A stretch of DNA of 57,857 bases from Spirochaetaceae bacterium 4572_59. Lineage in GTDB: Bacteria > Spirochaetota > Spirochaetia > DSM-2461. The stretch covers positions 1 to 57,857 of the forward strand of contig NBMC01000023.1 in NCBI GenBank assembly GCA_002084805.1, written 5' to 3'. The notes beneath the pieces are model-generated. The model ran no database searches. It was not told the origin of the DNA and saw only the letters and a program-made list of their open reading frames with translations. Shown here in pieces: positions 25,830 to 34,564 of this stretch (its first letter is position 1; every line of letters begins with the position of its first letter). The position numbers and the translations under genes were made by a program.

Positions 25830-26381
25830 TCACGGTGATTCAGGCTGTTCAGAGGGGATTTTAAGGGAGGCCTGATACTGTTCCAGAGCTTCCACTCCTC
25901 TACCCGCGATATAAAGGACCCGGGCAAGACCGATCCGAATCTGATAGGAGAGTTCTACGGGAAGATTTTTATAGGAGAGTGCCCTCTCATAAAATTCACG
26001 GGCTTTCAAAAGTTCATTTCTACTATAGTAGGCAAAATAGTCATCATTATATGATGATAGAGTTACCATATTAACGTATTGGTTTGCCAGGTTGAGAAAA
26101 TATACAGGCGCAAGATCTTCTACTTCCAGCACTTCACTACCATGCTTTTCCAGAAGATAAATACCATAACGCAGTATTTTTTCATCACGCAGAATAAATC
26201 CGATATCAATCATACACTCTATTTTTTTCAAGAGAGAGGAAAGACTTTGAACTTCCAGATCAATAATGAGGTTAAAGGCTTCCCGATACTGCCCGACCGA
26301 CATTTTTCGGCGAGCATCCTGTAAATGCACTAAGAATGTATCCACTGAAAGTATTATACCCAAAAGTTCAGAGATTGTCAT
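25830..26381 (-). CDS. TPR-like helical protein
   Basis: The 183-residue product is helical and its second half shows TPR-like pairs (LLKAREFYERALSYKNLP, then RIGLARVLYIAGRGVEALEQYQASLK). It ends abruptly after SLKIPSEQPESP, where a following helix pair would be expected, and the next gene is in another frame across that point. It may be a separate adaptor or the 5' part of a frameshifted gene. No signal peptide. It is the first gene of the minus-strand run leading to cfpA and is divergent from the VanY lipoprotein across 67 bases. Confidence 0.65.
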   Translation of the reverse strand: MTISELLGIILSVDTFLVHLQDARRKMSVGQYREAFNLIIDLEVQSLSSLLKKIECMIDIGFILRDEKILRYGIYLLEKHGSEVLEVEDLAPVYFLNLANQYVNMVTLSSYNDDYFAYYSRNELLKAREFYERALSYKNLPVELSYQIRIGLARVLYIAGRGVEALEQYQASLKIPSEQPESP

Positions 26382-26413
26382 AATTTACTTTTCACCATCT
26401 CTTTCATAATGGT

Positions 26414-26441
26414 TTTACAATTGGAAAGAGAAATATATACT
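26414..26441 (+). promoter_or_regulatory. promoter of the VanY-type lipoprotein gene
   Basis: TTTACA (26414-26419), 16-nt spacer, TATACT (26436-26441). Only seven bases separate the -10 box from the ATG at 26449, and no Shine-Dalgarno is present, so the transcript should start at or beside the start codon. Confidence 0.55.
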
Positions 26442-26448
26442 CTCGGGT

Positions 26449-27282
26449 ATGAACATAAAATACTACTTAATCGCGATACTGGCTCTGGCCTTCAGTAGCT
26501 GCCAGCCTGAAACTGTAGATAAGGTGGAAACGGATACCTTACCCCCCCCCGCCCCTCTGATACATCCGGATTTTTCTCTGACCTTTGCAGACCTGGAAGA
26601 GATAATTGCCCATCAGCCCGATAAAATACAGGAAGAGATTCTTGCAAAACCGGAAGTTTTTCTGGATTTGATTGAGAAACTGATAGAGATACCCGAAGAC
26701 CTGCTTGTTTTACTTAATAAGGAAATAGGGCTCGGTGCCGAAGACAGGCCCACAGATCTTGTGGAACTGGATGAGTACAAGCATATATTGACCCTGTCCC
26801 GCAGAGGACATCACTTGAGAAAAGTTGTTATGCCGGCACTGCTGGCCATGAATGAGGCGGCTGAACAGGAAGGCTTATATTTGATGATCTCTTCAACTTA
26901 CCGCTCCTATGAATACCAAAAAGGTTTATTCACACGTTATGCCGAAACAGACGGAGTAGAAGCAGCTGAAAGGTACTCAGCCCGCCCCGGAAAATCCCAG
27001 CATCAGCTTGGAACAGCCATAGACTTTGGTTCCATCGATGAAAGCTTTGCGACCACAGCCGAGGGCATCTGGATAAAAAAACATGCTGGAGAATTCGGAT
27101 TTTCCCTCAGTTATCCCCAGGGACAGGAGGAGTATACCGGCTATATGTGGGAGTCCTGGCACTTCCGCTATATCACGCCACTAGGCTGCGAAATAGAACG
27201 GAAGTTTTTTGGTGGTAGTCAAGAACGGATGTTACGTTTTCTCCACTCAAACAGAGAATATTTAAACAATCACAGGATATAA
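26449..27282 (+). CDS. D-alanyl-D-alanine carboxypeptidase (VanY-type) lipoprotein
   Basis: A lipoprotein signal peptide ends at the lipobox LAFSSC (Cys18). The C-terminal half is a VanY-type zinc peptidase: MISSTYRSYEYQKGLF (about 146-161), the zinc motif SQHQLGTAIDF (His and Asp, about 183-193), and WHFRY (about 236-240). It should trim the terminal D-Ala of peptidoglycan stem peptides in the periplasm, attached to a membrane by lipid. The segment between residues 25 and 115 is a helical spacer, rich in Glu. A hairpin follows the stop. The gene appears leaderless. Confidence 0.92.
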   Translation: MNIKYYLIAILALAFSSCQPETVDKVETDTLPPPAPLIHPDFSLTFADLEEIIAHQPDKIQEEILAKPEVFLDLIEKLIEIPEDLLVLLNKEIGLGAEDRPTDLVELDEYKHILTLSRRGHHLRKVVMPALLAMNEAAEQEGLYLMISSTYRSYEYQKGLFTRYAETDGVEAAERYSARPGKSQHQLGTAIDFGSIDESFATTAEGIWIKKHAGEFGFSLSYPQGQEEYTGYMWESWHFRYITPLGCEIERKFFGGSQERMLRFLHSNREYLNNHRI

Positions 27283-27295
27283 TCCGGATATAGAA

Positions 27296-27330
27296 AAGGG
27301 CATCCCATACAAGCAGGATGCCCCTCTTAT
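27296..27330. terminator. bidirectional terminator
   Basis: GGGCATCC (27298-27305) pairs with GGATGCCC (27316-27323) across a ten-base loop. On the minus strand the stem is followed by TTTTCTATAT, ending the long operon after the PASTA gene; on the plus strand CTCTTATCTTT follows the VanY gene. Confidence 0.75.
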
Positions 27331-27345
27331 CTTTACTGAGAAAGT

Positions 27346-28398
27346 TTACTGAATATTAAACTGCTTTATCTTTTCATCATAGATTTTCAATACATAGCTA
27401 CTGCCGGCCTCATCCCTGTAGGGAAAACTGAAAGAGCCGCCAGGATGTTTCATCTCCAGGATTGTCTGTGTTTTACCAGCGGTCAGGATTTTCTCAACAA
27501 GCAGATCTACCGATATGGGATAATCAGGAAGGGCTATCTCAAAGATACCGAATCTTTCATTCTTGCCAATTTTGGCCGGATTGTTTATCGTAAGAATGAC
27601 AGGAGTTCCGGAGAGGATGACTTCTCCCGCCCCGGGAGACTGTTCCATTACGGTGGCAAACTTCATTTCCGATTTTTCTTCGCTTAATACAAACTCAAAA
27701 GGCTGGTTAGAACGGATAAGCCGTGTCAACGCATCCTGCCACTTCAGGCCGCTGTAGTCATCCAATTTATAGGACTCTCCTACAGGTCCGCGACTGACAA
27801 CCATTTCGACTTCAGTCAAGCCGGTAATAAGTTCTCCCGCTTCGGGTTTCTGTTCAAGAATAGTTCCGGCAGGTGCTTCGTCAAAAACAGTAGTAACAGG
27901 CTCTTTAACAATAAGAAGAGGTTTATAGGAGGCAAAAAGAGCCTGCAGCTGATTCTTGACGTCACGCAGATCTTCCCCGACATAGTCTCCAACCTTATCG
28001 ACCACAGCACCCTTACTGATAGTAAGTTTCACTCGTCTCCCCGCTTTGACAACACTTCCTGCCTGAGGATCCTGTGAAATGATATGATCTTTCTCCATGG
28101 GATCTTCCGTAAAACGGACCTGAACCCGTGGATACAGTTCCTTCTCCTGAAGATTAATCAGACCATCAATAAGCAGCTCTCCTGTCACGTTGGGAACAAG
28201 GGTTTTTTCAGCCCCCCTTACGGCCACAAAAAATGAGAGCAGAAAAGATAAGAAAAGAAGGATCAGAATACCAAGAATTATTAATAGAGACTTTTTAAAA
28301 AAGTCCTTCTCATCAGCGGAACGTCCCGCTGCTTTTCCCTTAAGAGAATCTCTTACAGGACCATTATTTTTAATTGAAAAATTCAACTTAGGACTCAT
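27346..28398 (-). CDS. PASTA-domain membrane protein
   Basis: The 350-residue protein has a cytoplasmic N-terminus, one membrane helix (SLLIILGILILLFLSFLLSF, about 37-56) and three PASTA units outside, each with the V-P-x or D-x-x-G start and an ending such as VKAGRRVKLTISKG, ITGLTEVEMVVSRG or ILSGTPVILTINN. PASTA domains bind peptidoglycan or muropeptides. Here no kinase or transpeptidase domain is attached, so it is a stand-alone sensor or scaffold. The last 80 residues are unrecognised beta-rich sequence. The start overlaps the fmt stop by 11 bases and it is the last gene before a terminator. Confidence 0.9.
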   Translation of the reverse strand: MSPKLNFSIKNNGPVRDSLKGKAAGRSADEKDFFKKSLLIILGILILLFLSFLLSFFVAVRGAEKTLVPNVTGELLIDGLINLQEKELYPRVQVRFTEDPMEKDHIISQDPQAGSVVKAGRRVKLTISKGAVVDKVGDYVGEDLRDVKNQLQALFASYKPLLIVKEPVTTVFDEAPAGTILEQKPEAGELITGLTEVEMVVSRGPVGESYKLDDYSGLKWQDALTRLIRSNQPFEFVLSEEKSEMKFATVMEQSPGAGEVILSGTPVILTINNPAKIGKNERFGIFEIALPDYPISVDLLVEKILTAGKTQTILEMKHPGGSFSFPYRDEAGSSYVLKIYDEKIKQFNIQ

Positions 28399-29332
28399 CT
28401 ATTTCTCCCAGAACTGAAGCAATAAAATCTTTCGTACCATTAAGAAAGGATTTGAAGTCCAGCGGTTTTTTTGACTGAAGTTGCAGGCGGGTCACAGCAA
28501 GGAGACCCTCTCCCGTTTGTATCAGAATTCCATCTTTCTTGTCCATACCCGTTACAGTCCCGGGAGGGGCATCAGAAGTCCTATCCGCAACGGGATGAGC
28601 TTCCAGTATATTGAGTCGCTGCCCATTCCATCCGCTAAAGCCGTGAGGCCAGGGGGTATAGGCACGAATTATCCGGTCCAGATGCACAGCAGAATCCTGC
28701 CAATCTATTAAACCATCATTTTTTCCGATAAGAGAACAGAATGTAGCCGCATCATGATCCTGCTGCCGGGCTGAAATGGTTCCCTCTTCCATTTTTCCTA
28801 GAACTTCCTGCAGATATCCCGCCCCCAGTTCCGCAACTTTTTCCGTGAGAGTAGCTGTGGTTTCCCTGTCTGTAATAGGCAGAGTTTCCTGCAGAAGGAT
28901 ATCTCCGCTGTCCATCTGAAGAGCCAGCTTCTGCACGGTGACAGCAGACTCTTTATCTCCCCTTAAAATAATACTGTTCAGAGGAGAGGGACCTCTCAAA
29001 TCGGGAAGTCTGGAGGGGTGGAGGTTAATCCCTCCCAGGGGAAACAGATCCAGGAAAACCTGTCGAAAAATTTTCCCGTAGGCTATGCAGACAAGTAGAT
29101 CAGGTTTGAGTGCTGCCACGGCATCTCTTAGGTCCGCATCCAGCTTATAAGGCTGAAGCAGGGGAAGATCCAGTTCCAGTGCAGCTTCTTTTACATGAGA
29201 AACCATAACTTTCCGTCCCCTTCCTTTTGTTTTATCCGGATTGGTTAAAACAGCGACAACAGTATGGGAAGCTGCTAAAGTTTTTAATGAGGGAACGGCT
29301 ATATCCGGTGTTCCGGCAAAGAGTACTCTCAT
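28388..29332 (-). CDS. fmt: methionyl-tRNA formyltransferase
   Basis: Fmt formylates initiator Met-tRNA with 10-formyl-THF. The protein starts with the family sequence RVLFAGTPDIAVPSL, carries CIAYGKIF with the catalytic-loop region, and the active-site His in GGINLHPSRLPDLRG (about residue 104), then GDKESAVTVQKLALQMDSGD. The C-terminal tRNA-binding domain includes RAYTPWPHGFSGWNGQRL. Length 314 is normal. It overlaps the end of def by four bases (ATGA), the common def-fmt pairing, and overlaps the PASTA gene downstream. Confidence 0.95.
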   Translation of the reverse strand: MRVLFAGTPDIAVPSLKTLAASHTVVAVLTNPDKTKGRGRKVMVSHVKEAALELDLPLLQPYKLDADLRDAVAALKPDLLVCIAYGKIFRQVFLDLFPLGGINLHPSRLPDLRGPSPLNSIILRGDKESAVTVQKLALQMDSGDILLQETLPITDRETTATLTEKVAELGAGYLQEVLGKMEEGTISARQQDHDAATFCSLIGKNDGLIDWQDSAVHLDRIIRAYTPWPHGFSGWNGQRLNILEAHPVADRTSDAPPGTVTGMDKKDGILIQTGEGLLAVTRLQLQSKKPLDFKSFLNGTKDFIASVLGEIDES

Positions 29333-29826
29333 AGAGATTCAACCAGTTTCATATATTTTTTAAGAAGTTTCTCTTTTTTTCTGTCCGAAAGATGGTCCAT
29401 AAAGAGAATCCCGTTCAGATGATCGAATTCATGCTGAATACAGGTAGCCATAAGACCTTCAGCCTCCATTGTAAAGGGCCGGCCTCTCCGGTTCCACGCT
29501 TGAACCTGGATTGAATCGGGACGTTTTATATCGCCGTATACACCGGGGATACTAAGACAGCCCTCTTCGTAGGAGGAAAGGCCCTCACTGGTTCCGATTA
29601 TCTCAGGATTGATAAAGTACAGGGGTTTATCCTCTTCGATCTGAACAACAAAAAATCGTTCATTCCGCCCCACCTGAGGAGCAGCCAGACCGATTCCGGA
29701 ACCTTTGATAACTTCGACCATATGGTCCATATAATCGATCAGAGCCTGATCAATTTCTTTTACTTTTTCTGATTTTTGACGCAGTATCGCATTCTGCTCT
29801 TCTATATCGATTGTTAAAATATCCAT
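29329..29826 (-). CDS. def: peptide deformylase
   Basis: Def removes the formyl group from new proteins. All three motifs are present: GIGLAAPQVG (about 43-52), EEGCLSIPG with the metal-binding Cys (about 88-96), and QHEFDHLNG with the two metal His and catalytic Glu (about 132-140). Length 165 is typical. It is co-translated with fmt and follows priA after a 57-base gap, so transcription from the operon upstream probably continues. AAGGAT precedes the ATG. Confidence 0.97.
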   Translation of the reverse strand: MDILTIDIEEQNAILRQKSEKVKEIDQALIDYMDHMVEVIKGSGIGLAAPQVGRNERFFVVQIEEDKPLYFINPEIIGTSEGLSSYEEGCLSIPGVYGDIKRPDSIQVQAWNRRGRPFTMEAEGLMATCIQHEFDHLNGILFMDHLSDRKKEKLLKKYMKLVESL

Positions 29827-29883
29827 CTGTTTTATCCTTGGATTAATAGTACTAAACTTATGCTCATGGAGTCAATTGAAGAC

Positions 29884-31875
29884 TTACAGGAGCTGAACAG
29901 GATCTACATCAATTTCACGGTATACACCCGAGGGAACAGCGGTATCCTCTAGCACCCGCTGTATTAGATGGTGTTCCTCTGAGAAATTCCGGCTACGGAC
30001 CAGGGTGTTATAACGGTAATTTCCAGCTATAACCCCTAAGGGACACTCAGCGGGTCCCATGACATCCTCAATTCCCACCTGCCGGAACCTGTGTGTCAGG
30101 AGTTCCAGACTTTCCAGTGGTTTATTGACATTTTTACCTCTATGAACAATGCGGATCAGCCTCGAAAAAGGTGGAAATCCCAAGACCTCCCGGGCATCTC
30201 TTTCATAGTGATAAAAATCTTCCCACTCACCAGAGGCCGCCAGGGCAATAGCCGGATTTTCCGGACGGAAGGTCTGAATCAGAACTTCACCATCATCACT
30301 GTAACGCCCGGCCCGGCCGGCAACCTGTACGATCAGAGAAAAAGTACGCTCTCCAGCTCGGAAGTCCGGCAGGGAGAGTCCTGTATCGGCCAGTACGATT
30401 CCAACCAGGCTGACCCCGGGGAAATTCAAACCCTTGGCAACCATCTGTGTTCCCAGAAGAATATCAATCTCTCCTTTACGGAAATTGCTGATTGTTTCCT
30501 GCAGAACCCCCTTCTTTTTGGCAGCATCCATATCCAGCCGGGCAATCCTGGCTTCCAGAAAGATCTGACGCACCTGTTCTTCCACATGCTCTGTTCCAAA
30601 ACCGGCATAACCCACATCCACAGACCCGCAATCAGGACAGACAGTCACGGGTTTTTCCTGATACCCGCAGTAATGACAGATCATCCGCTTACGGTTTTTG
30701 TGATAGGTCAGAGAGACACTGCACTGCCTGCACTTCATCTCGTATCCGCAGCTCTTACAATGAAAAAAATAGGAATGTCCTCTCCGGTTGAGGAAGAGGA
30801 TTATCTGTTTTTTCTTTTTCAGAACCTGATCCATAGATTGAATCAGTTCCTGAGACAGAAGGCTCTTGGAATTTTTCATATCCACAATGCTTATGGATGG
30901 AAGAGATCCTCCTGTCGGACGGCTTGTCAGCTTAAGAGAACAAATCGTTCCCTTTTCCATGAGATGCCAGGCTTCTACCGAAGGTGTGGCACTACCCATT
31001 AAAAGAACGGCTCCCTCCCTGCGGCAGCGTTTCATGGCAACTTGCCTGCCGTGATAACGGGGAGAGGATCCGGATTTGTAGGAATTTTCATGTTCCTCAT
31101 CCAGAATGATCAATCCCAGTTTCTCAAGAGGTGCAAATATGGCACTTCTGGCTCCGATAACAAGCCTGGCTTCTCCGCTCTGTATCCGTCGCCACTCTTT
31201 CAGACGCTGTGAAGGAGTCAGATGAGAATGCAGTACGGCTATGGGAGTCTGAAAACGACTTGATAGGGAGTCCACCAGCTGATGAGTCAAGGAAATTTCC
31301 GGTACAAGATAGAGTACCGATTGTCCCTTTACAAGAACATCTTCCGCCAGATGCAGAAAAACCTCTGTTTTTCCAGAACCGGTAATACCGTGAAGGTAGT
31401 AAAAATCTTTTTCCCTTTTCCGGATCTCCTTTAGAGCAGCAGCTTGTTCATCACTGAGAACGATCTCACTTCGTCCGCCGACATTCTTATCCCCCCCCAG
31501 ACCGAGAGGAGGAAGATCCTTTTCTTTCCGTCCACCGGGAAGCATAACAGCAAGAGCTTCTCCCAGGGAGCAGAGATAGTAGTTGCTGATCCAGCGGGCA
31601 AGTTCAAGCATATCCTTTTTAAAGAGGGGCTGATCATCCACAATCCGGTGAACAGCTTTGCCTTCCTTCACAGCCTCGGGGAGAGAGTCCCGATGTCCTA
31701 TGATCCATCCTGTCAGATCCCGCCGACCAAAAGGGGCAGAAACACGCCGTCCCGTTAGATCCAAGCCCTCATAATTCCCTTTTTCGGGAAGAGCATAGGT
31801 AAAGACCGAGTTTAAAGGCAGATTAAAAACGACATTTATATACTGAGAATTTTCAGGCTTCTTTTCAGGCTCCAT
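29884..31875 (-). CDS. priA: primosomal replication restart helicase PriA
   Basis: PriA reloads the replisome at collapsed forks as a 3'-5' helicase. An N-terminal DNA-binding domain (NVVFNLPLNSVFTYALPE) is followed by helicase motifs: Walker A GITGSGKTEVF (about 162), LYLVPEISLTHQL, the DEEH box LIILDEEHENSYKS (about 258), MGSATPS, the zinc-binding Cys pairs between about 372 and 417 (CKSCGYEMKCRQC, CHYCGYQ, CPDCGS), then QMVAKGLNFPGV and QVAGRAGR. At 663 residues it is at the short end of the family but nothing essential is missing. It overlaps the upstream glycosylase-like gene by 11 bases. Confidence 0.96.
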   Translation of the reverse strand: MEPEKKPENSQYINVVFNLPLNSVFTYALPEKGNYEGLDLTGRRVSAPFGRRDLTGWIIGHRDSLPEAVKEGKAVHRIVDDQPLFKKDMLELARWISNYYLCSLGEALAVMLPGGRKEKDLPPLGLGGDKNVGGRSEIVLSDEQAAALKEIRKREKDFYYLHGITGSGKTEVFLHLAEDVLVKGQSVLYLVPEISLTHQLVDSLSSRFQTPIAVLHSHLTPSQRLKEWRRIQSGEARLVIGARSAIFAPLEKLGLIILDEEHENSYKSGSSPRYHGRQVAMKRCRREGAVLLMGSATPSVEAWHLMEKGTICSLKLTSRPTGGSLPSISIVDMKNSKSLLSQELIQSMDQVLKKKKQIILFLNRRGHSYFFHCKSCGYEMKCRQCSVSLTYHKNRKRMICHYCGYQEKPVTVCPDCGSVDVGYAGFGTEHVEEQVRQIFLEARIARLDMDAAKKKGVLQETISNFRKGEIDILLGTQMVAKGLNFPGVSLVGIVLADTGLSLPDFRAGERTFSLIVQVAGRAGRYSDDGEVLIQTFRPENPAIALAASGEWEDFYHYERDAREVLGFPPFSRLIRIVHRGKNVNKPLESLELLTHRFRQVGIEDVMGPAECPLGVIAGNYRYNTLVRSRNFSEEHHLIQRVLEDTAVPSGVYREIDVDPVQLL

Positions 31876-32602
31876 TGATAAGATCCCGTACCCGTTTCAA
31901 GTCTTCCCACACGGGGCGCTTCAATTCATCGTAGGAGAGAACCTGATCCGGGCTATAGCTGACACAGACAGGAACGCCGTTCCAATGGGCAACATTCTCC
32001 CGGATGGCGCTGACTTTCATCCCGGGATTCCCTGTAAAAAAAGCGGAAGGAATGGGACCAAGAGTCAGAATAAGAACAGGTTTCACCCGTTCAAGCAGCT
32101 CCTGAACAATCGTTGCACAGCGCTTCATTTCATCCTGAAAGGGAGGTCTGTTTCCCGGAGGTCTGCAGCGGGGAAAGTTCATCAGCAGAACATCTTTTTC
32201 GAGATCTAGATCAATGGCAGATATCCATTTCAGAAAAGAATCCATCTCTTCTGCGGCCAGGGGCACATGACTCTGTTCTGCATCCACTGAAGGAGGTCCG
32301 CAGAGGACCAGCAGCCTGGGAGATTCTGTACCAATGGCGGGCACAGGAGTTTTCCCCATTTTAGCAATACTGCAGTGCTCACAGGCTGACTCCGTATTAA
32401 GAGGCACAAGAGGATGTTCTGTATTCTGTTTGACCCTATGATTTCGCGGTACCGGGCTTGAGGACCCGGGATTTACGACAGCGGCAGGAGAATCCGAAAA
32501 AACGGGAGGAATATACTCCCCCGTTTTTTTCCCGAATTTCAGATAGTCTTCTGTCAGAGAGAGTAGCTTCCAGAACTCAGTATATTGTTGTTTCTGACTC
32601 AT
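31865..32602 (-). CDS. uracil-DNA glycosylase superfamily protein, divergent motif A
   Basis: The C-terminal part fits the family 4/5 uracil-DNA glycosylase fold: a CEHCSIAKMGK segment (about 74-84), LLMNFPRCRPPGNRPPFQDE (about 138-157, matching the NVVKCRPPGNRxP motif), LILTLGPIPSAFF, and a degenerate C-terminal motif. The usual catalytic GEAPGxxED is changed to CGPPSVDAEQS, so glycosylase activity is uncertain. The first 70 residues are a Pro/Ser-rich extension. Two Cys remain of the family 4 iron-sulfur set near the N-terminal motif, plus Cys143 and Cys159. It overlaps truA upstream by 26 bases and priA downstream, consistent with a DNA-maintenance role. Confidence 0.8.
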   Translation of the reverse strand: MSQKQQYTEFWKLLSLTEDYLKFGKKTGEYIPPVFSDSPAAVVNPGSSSPVPRNHRVKQNTEHPLVPLNTESACEHCSIAKMGKTPVPAIGTESPRLLVLCGPPSVDAEQSHVPLAAEEMDSFLKWISAIDLDLEKDVLLMNFPRCRPPGNRPPFQDEMKRCATIVQELLERVKPVLILTLGPIPSAFFTGNPGMKVSAIRENVAHWNGVPVCVSYSPDQVLSYDELKRPVWEDLKRVRDLINGA

Positions 32603-33350
32603 ATAACACCTTATGAAAAAATAGTCCCTTTGCAGGGAGGGAAGGACCTGCCAGGAGCCGATTCTTCCCTTCCATTATTTTTTTTATCTTTTCAGGCCCG
32701 GCCTTTTCCAGATCCAGAAGCAGAAGAGTCCCGACAAGGGTTCTGACCATCCGCCATAAAAAGGCATTCCCCGCAATCCGGAAGACAATAAAAGGTCCTT
32801 CCCTGAGAAAACGGGCACTGTAAATATAGCGAACCTTATTTTCATTCTTGTCCTTTACTGCTGCAAAGGATGTAAAATCATGCACTCCCGTCAGAGGAGA
32901 TGCCAACTGATTCAAGCGTCTTAGATCCAGGGCCGGATGGGTATAATAACAGAAATTCCGCTGATGGGCAGGACAGACCGCTCCATTCATAATGTAATAC
33001 TTATACACTCTGCTGTGGGCATCAAAGCGGGAGTGAAATTTGTGAGATACCTGACGGCTCTCCATAACGCGTATATCTTTTGGGAGATGAGAGTTTAAAG
33101 CTTCCCTGAACTTTTCAGAGGGGATACTTTTGTGGTCTGAATAAAAATTAGCCACCTGACCGCTAGCATGAACCCCCGAATCAGTTCTACCTGAACCGGT
33201 CAGATTTACAGGATGACCATGCAGTTTTGCCAGTGCTTTTCCCAGCTCACCCTGTACCGTTCGATCCTCTTTCTGTATCTGCCATCCCTGAAAATCCGTT
33301 CCATCATAAGAGATATCCAGTCGTATATTACGATCCGAATCCAATTTCAT
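32577..33350 (-). CDS. truA: tRNA pseudouridine(38-40) synthase TruA
   Basis: TruA makes pseudouridine in the tRNA anticodon arm. Visible motifs: RLDISYDGTDFQGWQIQ near the start, catalytic Asp in GSGRTDSGVHASGQ (about residue 56), HSRFDAHSRVYKYYI, HDFTSFAA and RIAGNAFLWRMVRTLVGTL. The ATG at 33350 is preferred because AAAGGA lies eight bases upstream; an ATG three codons earlier has no room for a ribosome site. Length is then 257. It overlaps the DUF2225 gene upstream and the glycosylase-like gene downstream. Confidence 0.95.
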   Translation of the reverse strand: MKLDSDRNIRLDISYDGTDFQGWQIQKEDRTVQGELGKALAKLHGHPVNLTGSGRTDSGVHASGQVANFYSDHKSIPSEKFREALNSHLPKDIRVMESRQVSHKFHSRFDAHSRVYKYYIMNGAVCPAHQRNFCYYTHPALDLRRLNQLASPLTGVHDFTSFAAVKDKNENKVRYIYSARFLREGPFIVFRIAGNAFLWRMVRTLVGTLLLLDLEKAGPEKIKKIMEGKNRLLAGPSLPAKGLFFHKVLYESETTIY

Positions 33351-34188
33351 CCAACTCATCCTTTATGCCCTTGTGTAGATCCCTCGCCAATTCCAGAAGT
33401 GCGGAAGGCTTGGATTTTGAGGATTTACCCATACCGACGATACGGGATACGGTGGCACGGGCTTTCTTTAACTGCAATGCCCGTCTTTCCGGATTACTCC
33501 TCTGACCATATTTATATTCCAGATAGCCCGATAGGTAAAGCACACCTTCAAATCCATAATTATTATCCAGATCCGGCCCTAAATGAGGAATGCCTTCTAC
33601 AGATTCACTACCTTTCTGTTCCTTTTCGACAACTCTGTTATAAAAATAACCGGCTTTTCGATAAAAGACCTTAGCCAGATAATCATAGTTTTCACGGGGT
33701 TCTTCCTTATGAAGATCCATGGAAAGCCAGGAAGCTCTCAGACAACAGAGTGCCTGTTTCAGGGAAGGAGCACTGTTGATATCCGCGGACTCATAGGACA
33801 TCATTCCCAGTATATAGGAGGCGATACCTTCAGGGAGTCCCCTGTTCAGCTGATAATCCAGCTCCGGAAATATTTTTTTTACCACACTCTTACGCGCAGC
33901 GATTTCCTCTTTCAACCTGCCAAGCCTCTCCCCTGAGACATGAGGGAAATCACTGGCATAGGCTCCGTAATAACAGGAGGGACAGACGGTTACAGGATAG
34001 AGCAGAGGAAAAACCTTCCCGAATTTTTCGGTGGGTCTGTACTCTCTGTGAAGTTCTTTTGTTAAATCACCCGCATTCATCCGCCCTCCTCCGGAGAGGA
34101 GCTCTTCTTTCTGGAATTTATTATCGCATACAGGACAAAGAGTTTCCTGTTTCTGGTAAAATGTCAATTTTACTTGTTTTTCAGACAT
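33328..34188 (-). CDS. DUF2225 family protein
   Basis: The N-terminal zinc-ribbon-like part has two Cys pairs, LCPVCDNKF (about 19-22) and TVCPSCYYGAYASDF (about 69-77), typical of DUF2225 proteins found in Firmicutes and spirochaetes. The rest is helical and TPR-like (DYLAKVFYRKAGYFYNRVVE and following), with a conserved Lys-rich end region (KKARATVSRIVGMGKSSKSK). Function is unknown. The start was set at ATG 34188, with GGGAGAGG upstream and overlapping the acpS stop by eight bases, rather than at the upstream alternative five codons earlier. Its cytoplasmic location is inferred from the absence of signal or membrane segments. Confidence 0.85.
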   Translation of the reverse strand: MSEKQVKLTFYQKQETLCPVCDNKFQKEELLSGGGRMNAGDLTKELHREYRPTEKFGKVFPLLYPVTVCPSCYYGAYASDFPHVSGERLGRLKEEIAARKSVVKKIFPELDYQLNRGLPEGIASYILGMMSYESADINSAPSLKQALCCLRASWLSMDLHKEEPRENYDYLAKVFYRKAGYFYNRVVEKEQKGSESVEGIPHLGPDLDNNYGFEGVLYLSGYLEYKYGQRSNPERRALQLKKARATVSRIVGMGKSSKSKPSALLELARDLHKGIKDELDEIGFGS

Positions 34189-34564
34189 GATCCTCTCCCT
34201 CAATTATCACCTGAGCCAACGCAAGACCCCCATCGTGAGTCAGTGACAGGTGAACAGCTATGCCTCCGATATTCCGGAATGCCTTTTTTGCACTACCCCT
34301 GAGATCAAGTTCGGGTTTGCCGCTATGGACTGTGGTGACACGGATATCCTTAAGAACAATTCCCTTCAGACCGCATCCCAAGGCTTTTCCGAAAGCTTCT
34401 TTCGCTGCAAAACGGGCAGCAAGAGAGGCCGAAGCACCCAAACCTTTGCACTGTACATAAGTGATTTCATCCTGTGAAAAATATCGGCTCATCAGCTGCG
34501 GATCATCAAGCCATTTTCTGAAACGTTTGATATCGGCCATATCAATGCCGCATCCGAGAATCAA
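34181..34564 (-). CDS. acpS: holo-[acyl-carrier-protein] synthase
   Basis: AcpS transfers phosphopantetheine from CoA to the acyl carrier protein. The Mg-binding Asp in LGCGIDMADIKRFRKW (Asp8) and the ARFAAKEAFGKALGCGL motif (Glu about 55) are intact, as is the C-terminal VHLSLTHDGGLALAQVI. Length 127 is typical. It overlaps cdaR by four bases upstream and the DUF2225 gene by eight downstream. Confidence 0.96.
   Translation of the reverse strand: MILGCGIDMADIKRFRKWLDDPQLMSRYFSQDEITYVQCKGLGASASLAARFAAKEAFGKALGCGLKGIVLKDIRVTTVHSGKPELDLRGSAKKAFRNIGGIAVHLSLTHDGGLALAQVIIEGEDHV

Noticed and set aside
30091-31002. 303-codon plus-strand ORF opposite priA
   Set aside because: Shadow of the conserved helicase frame; no family resemblance.
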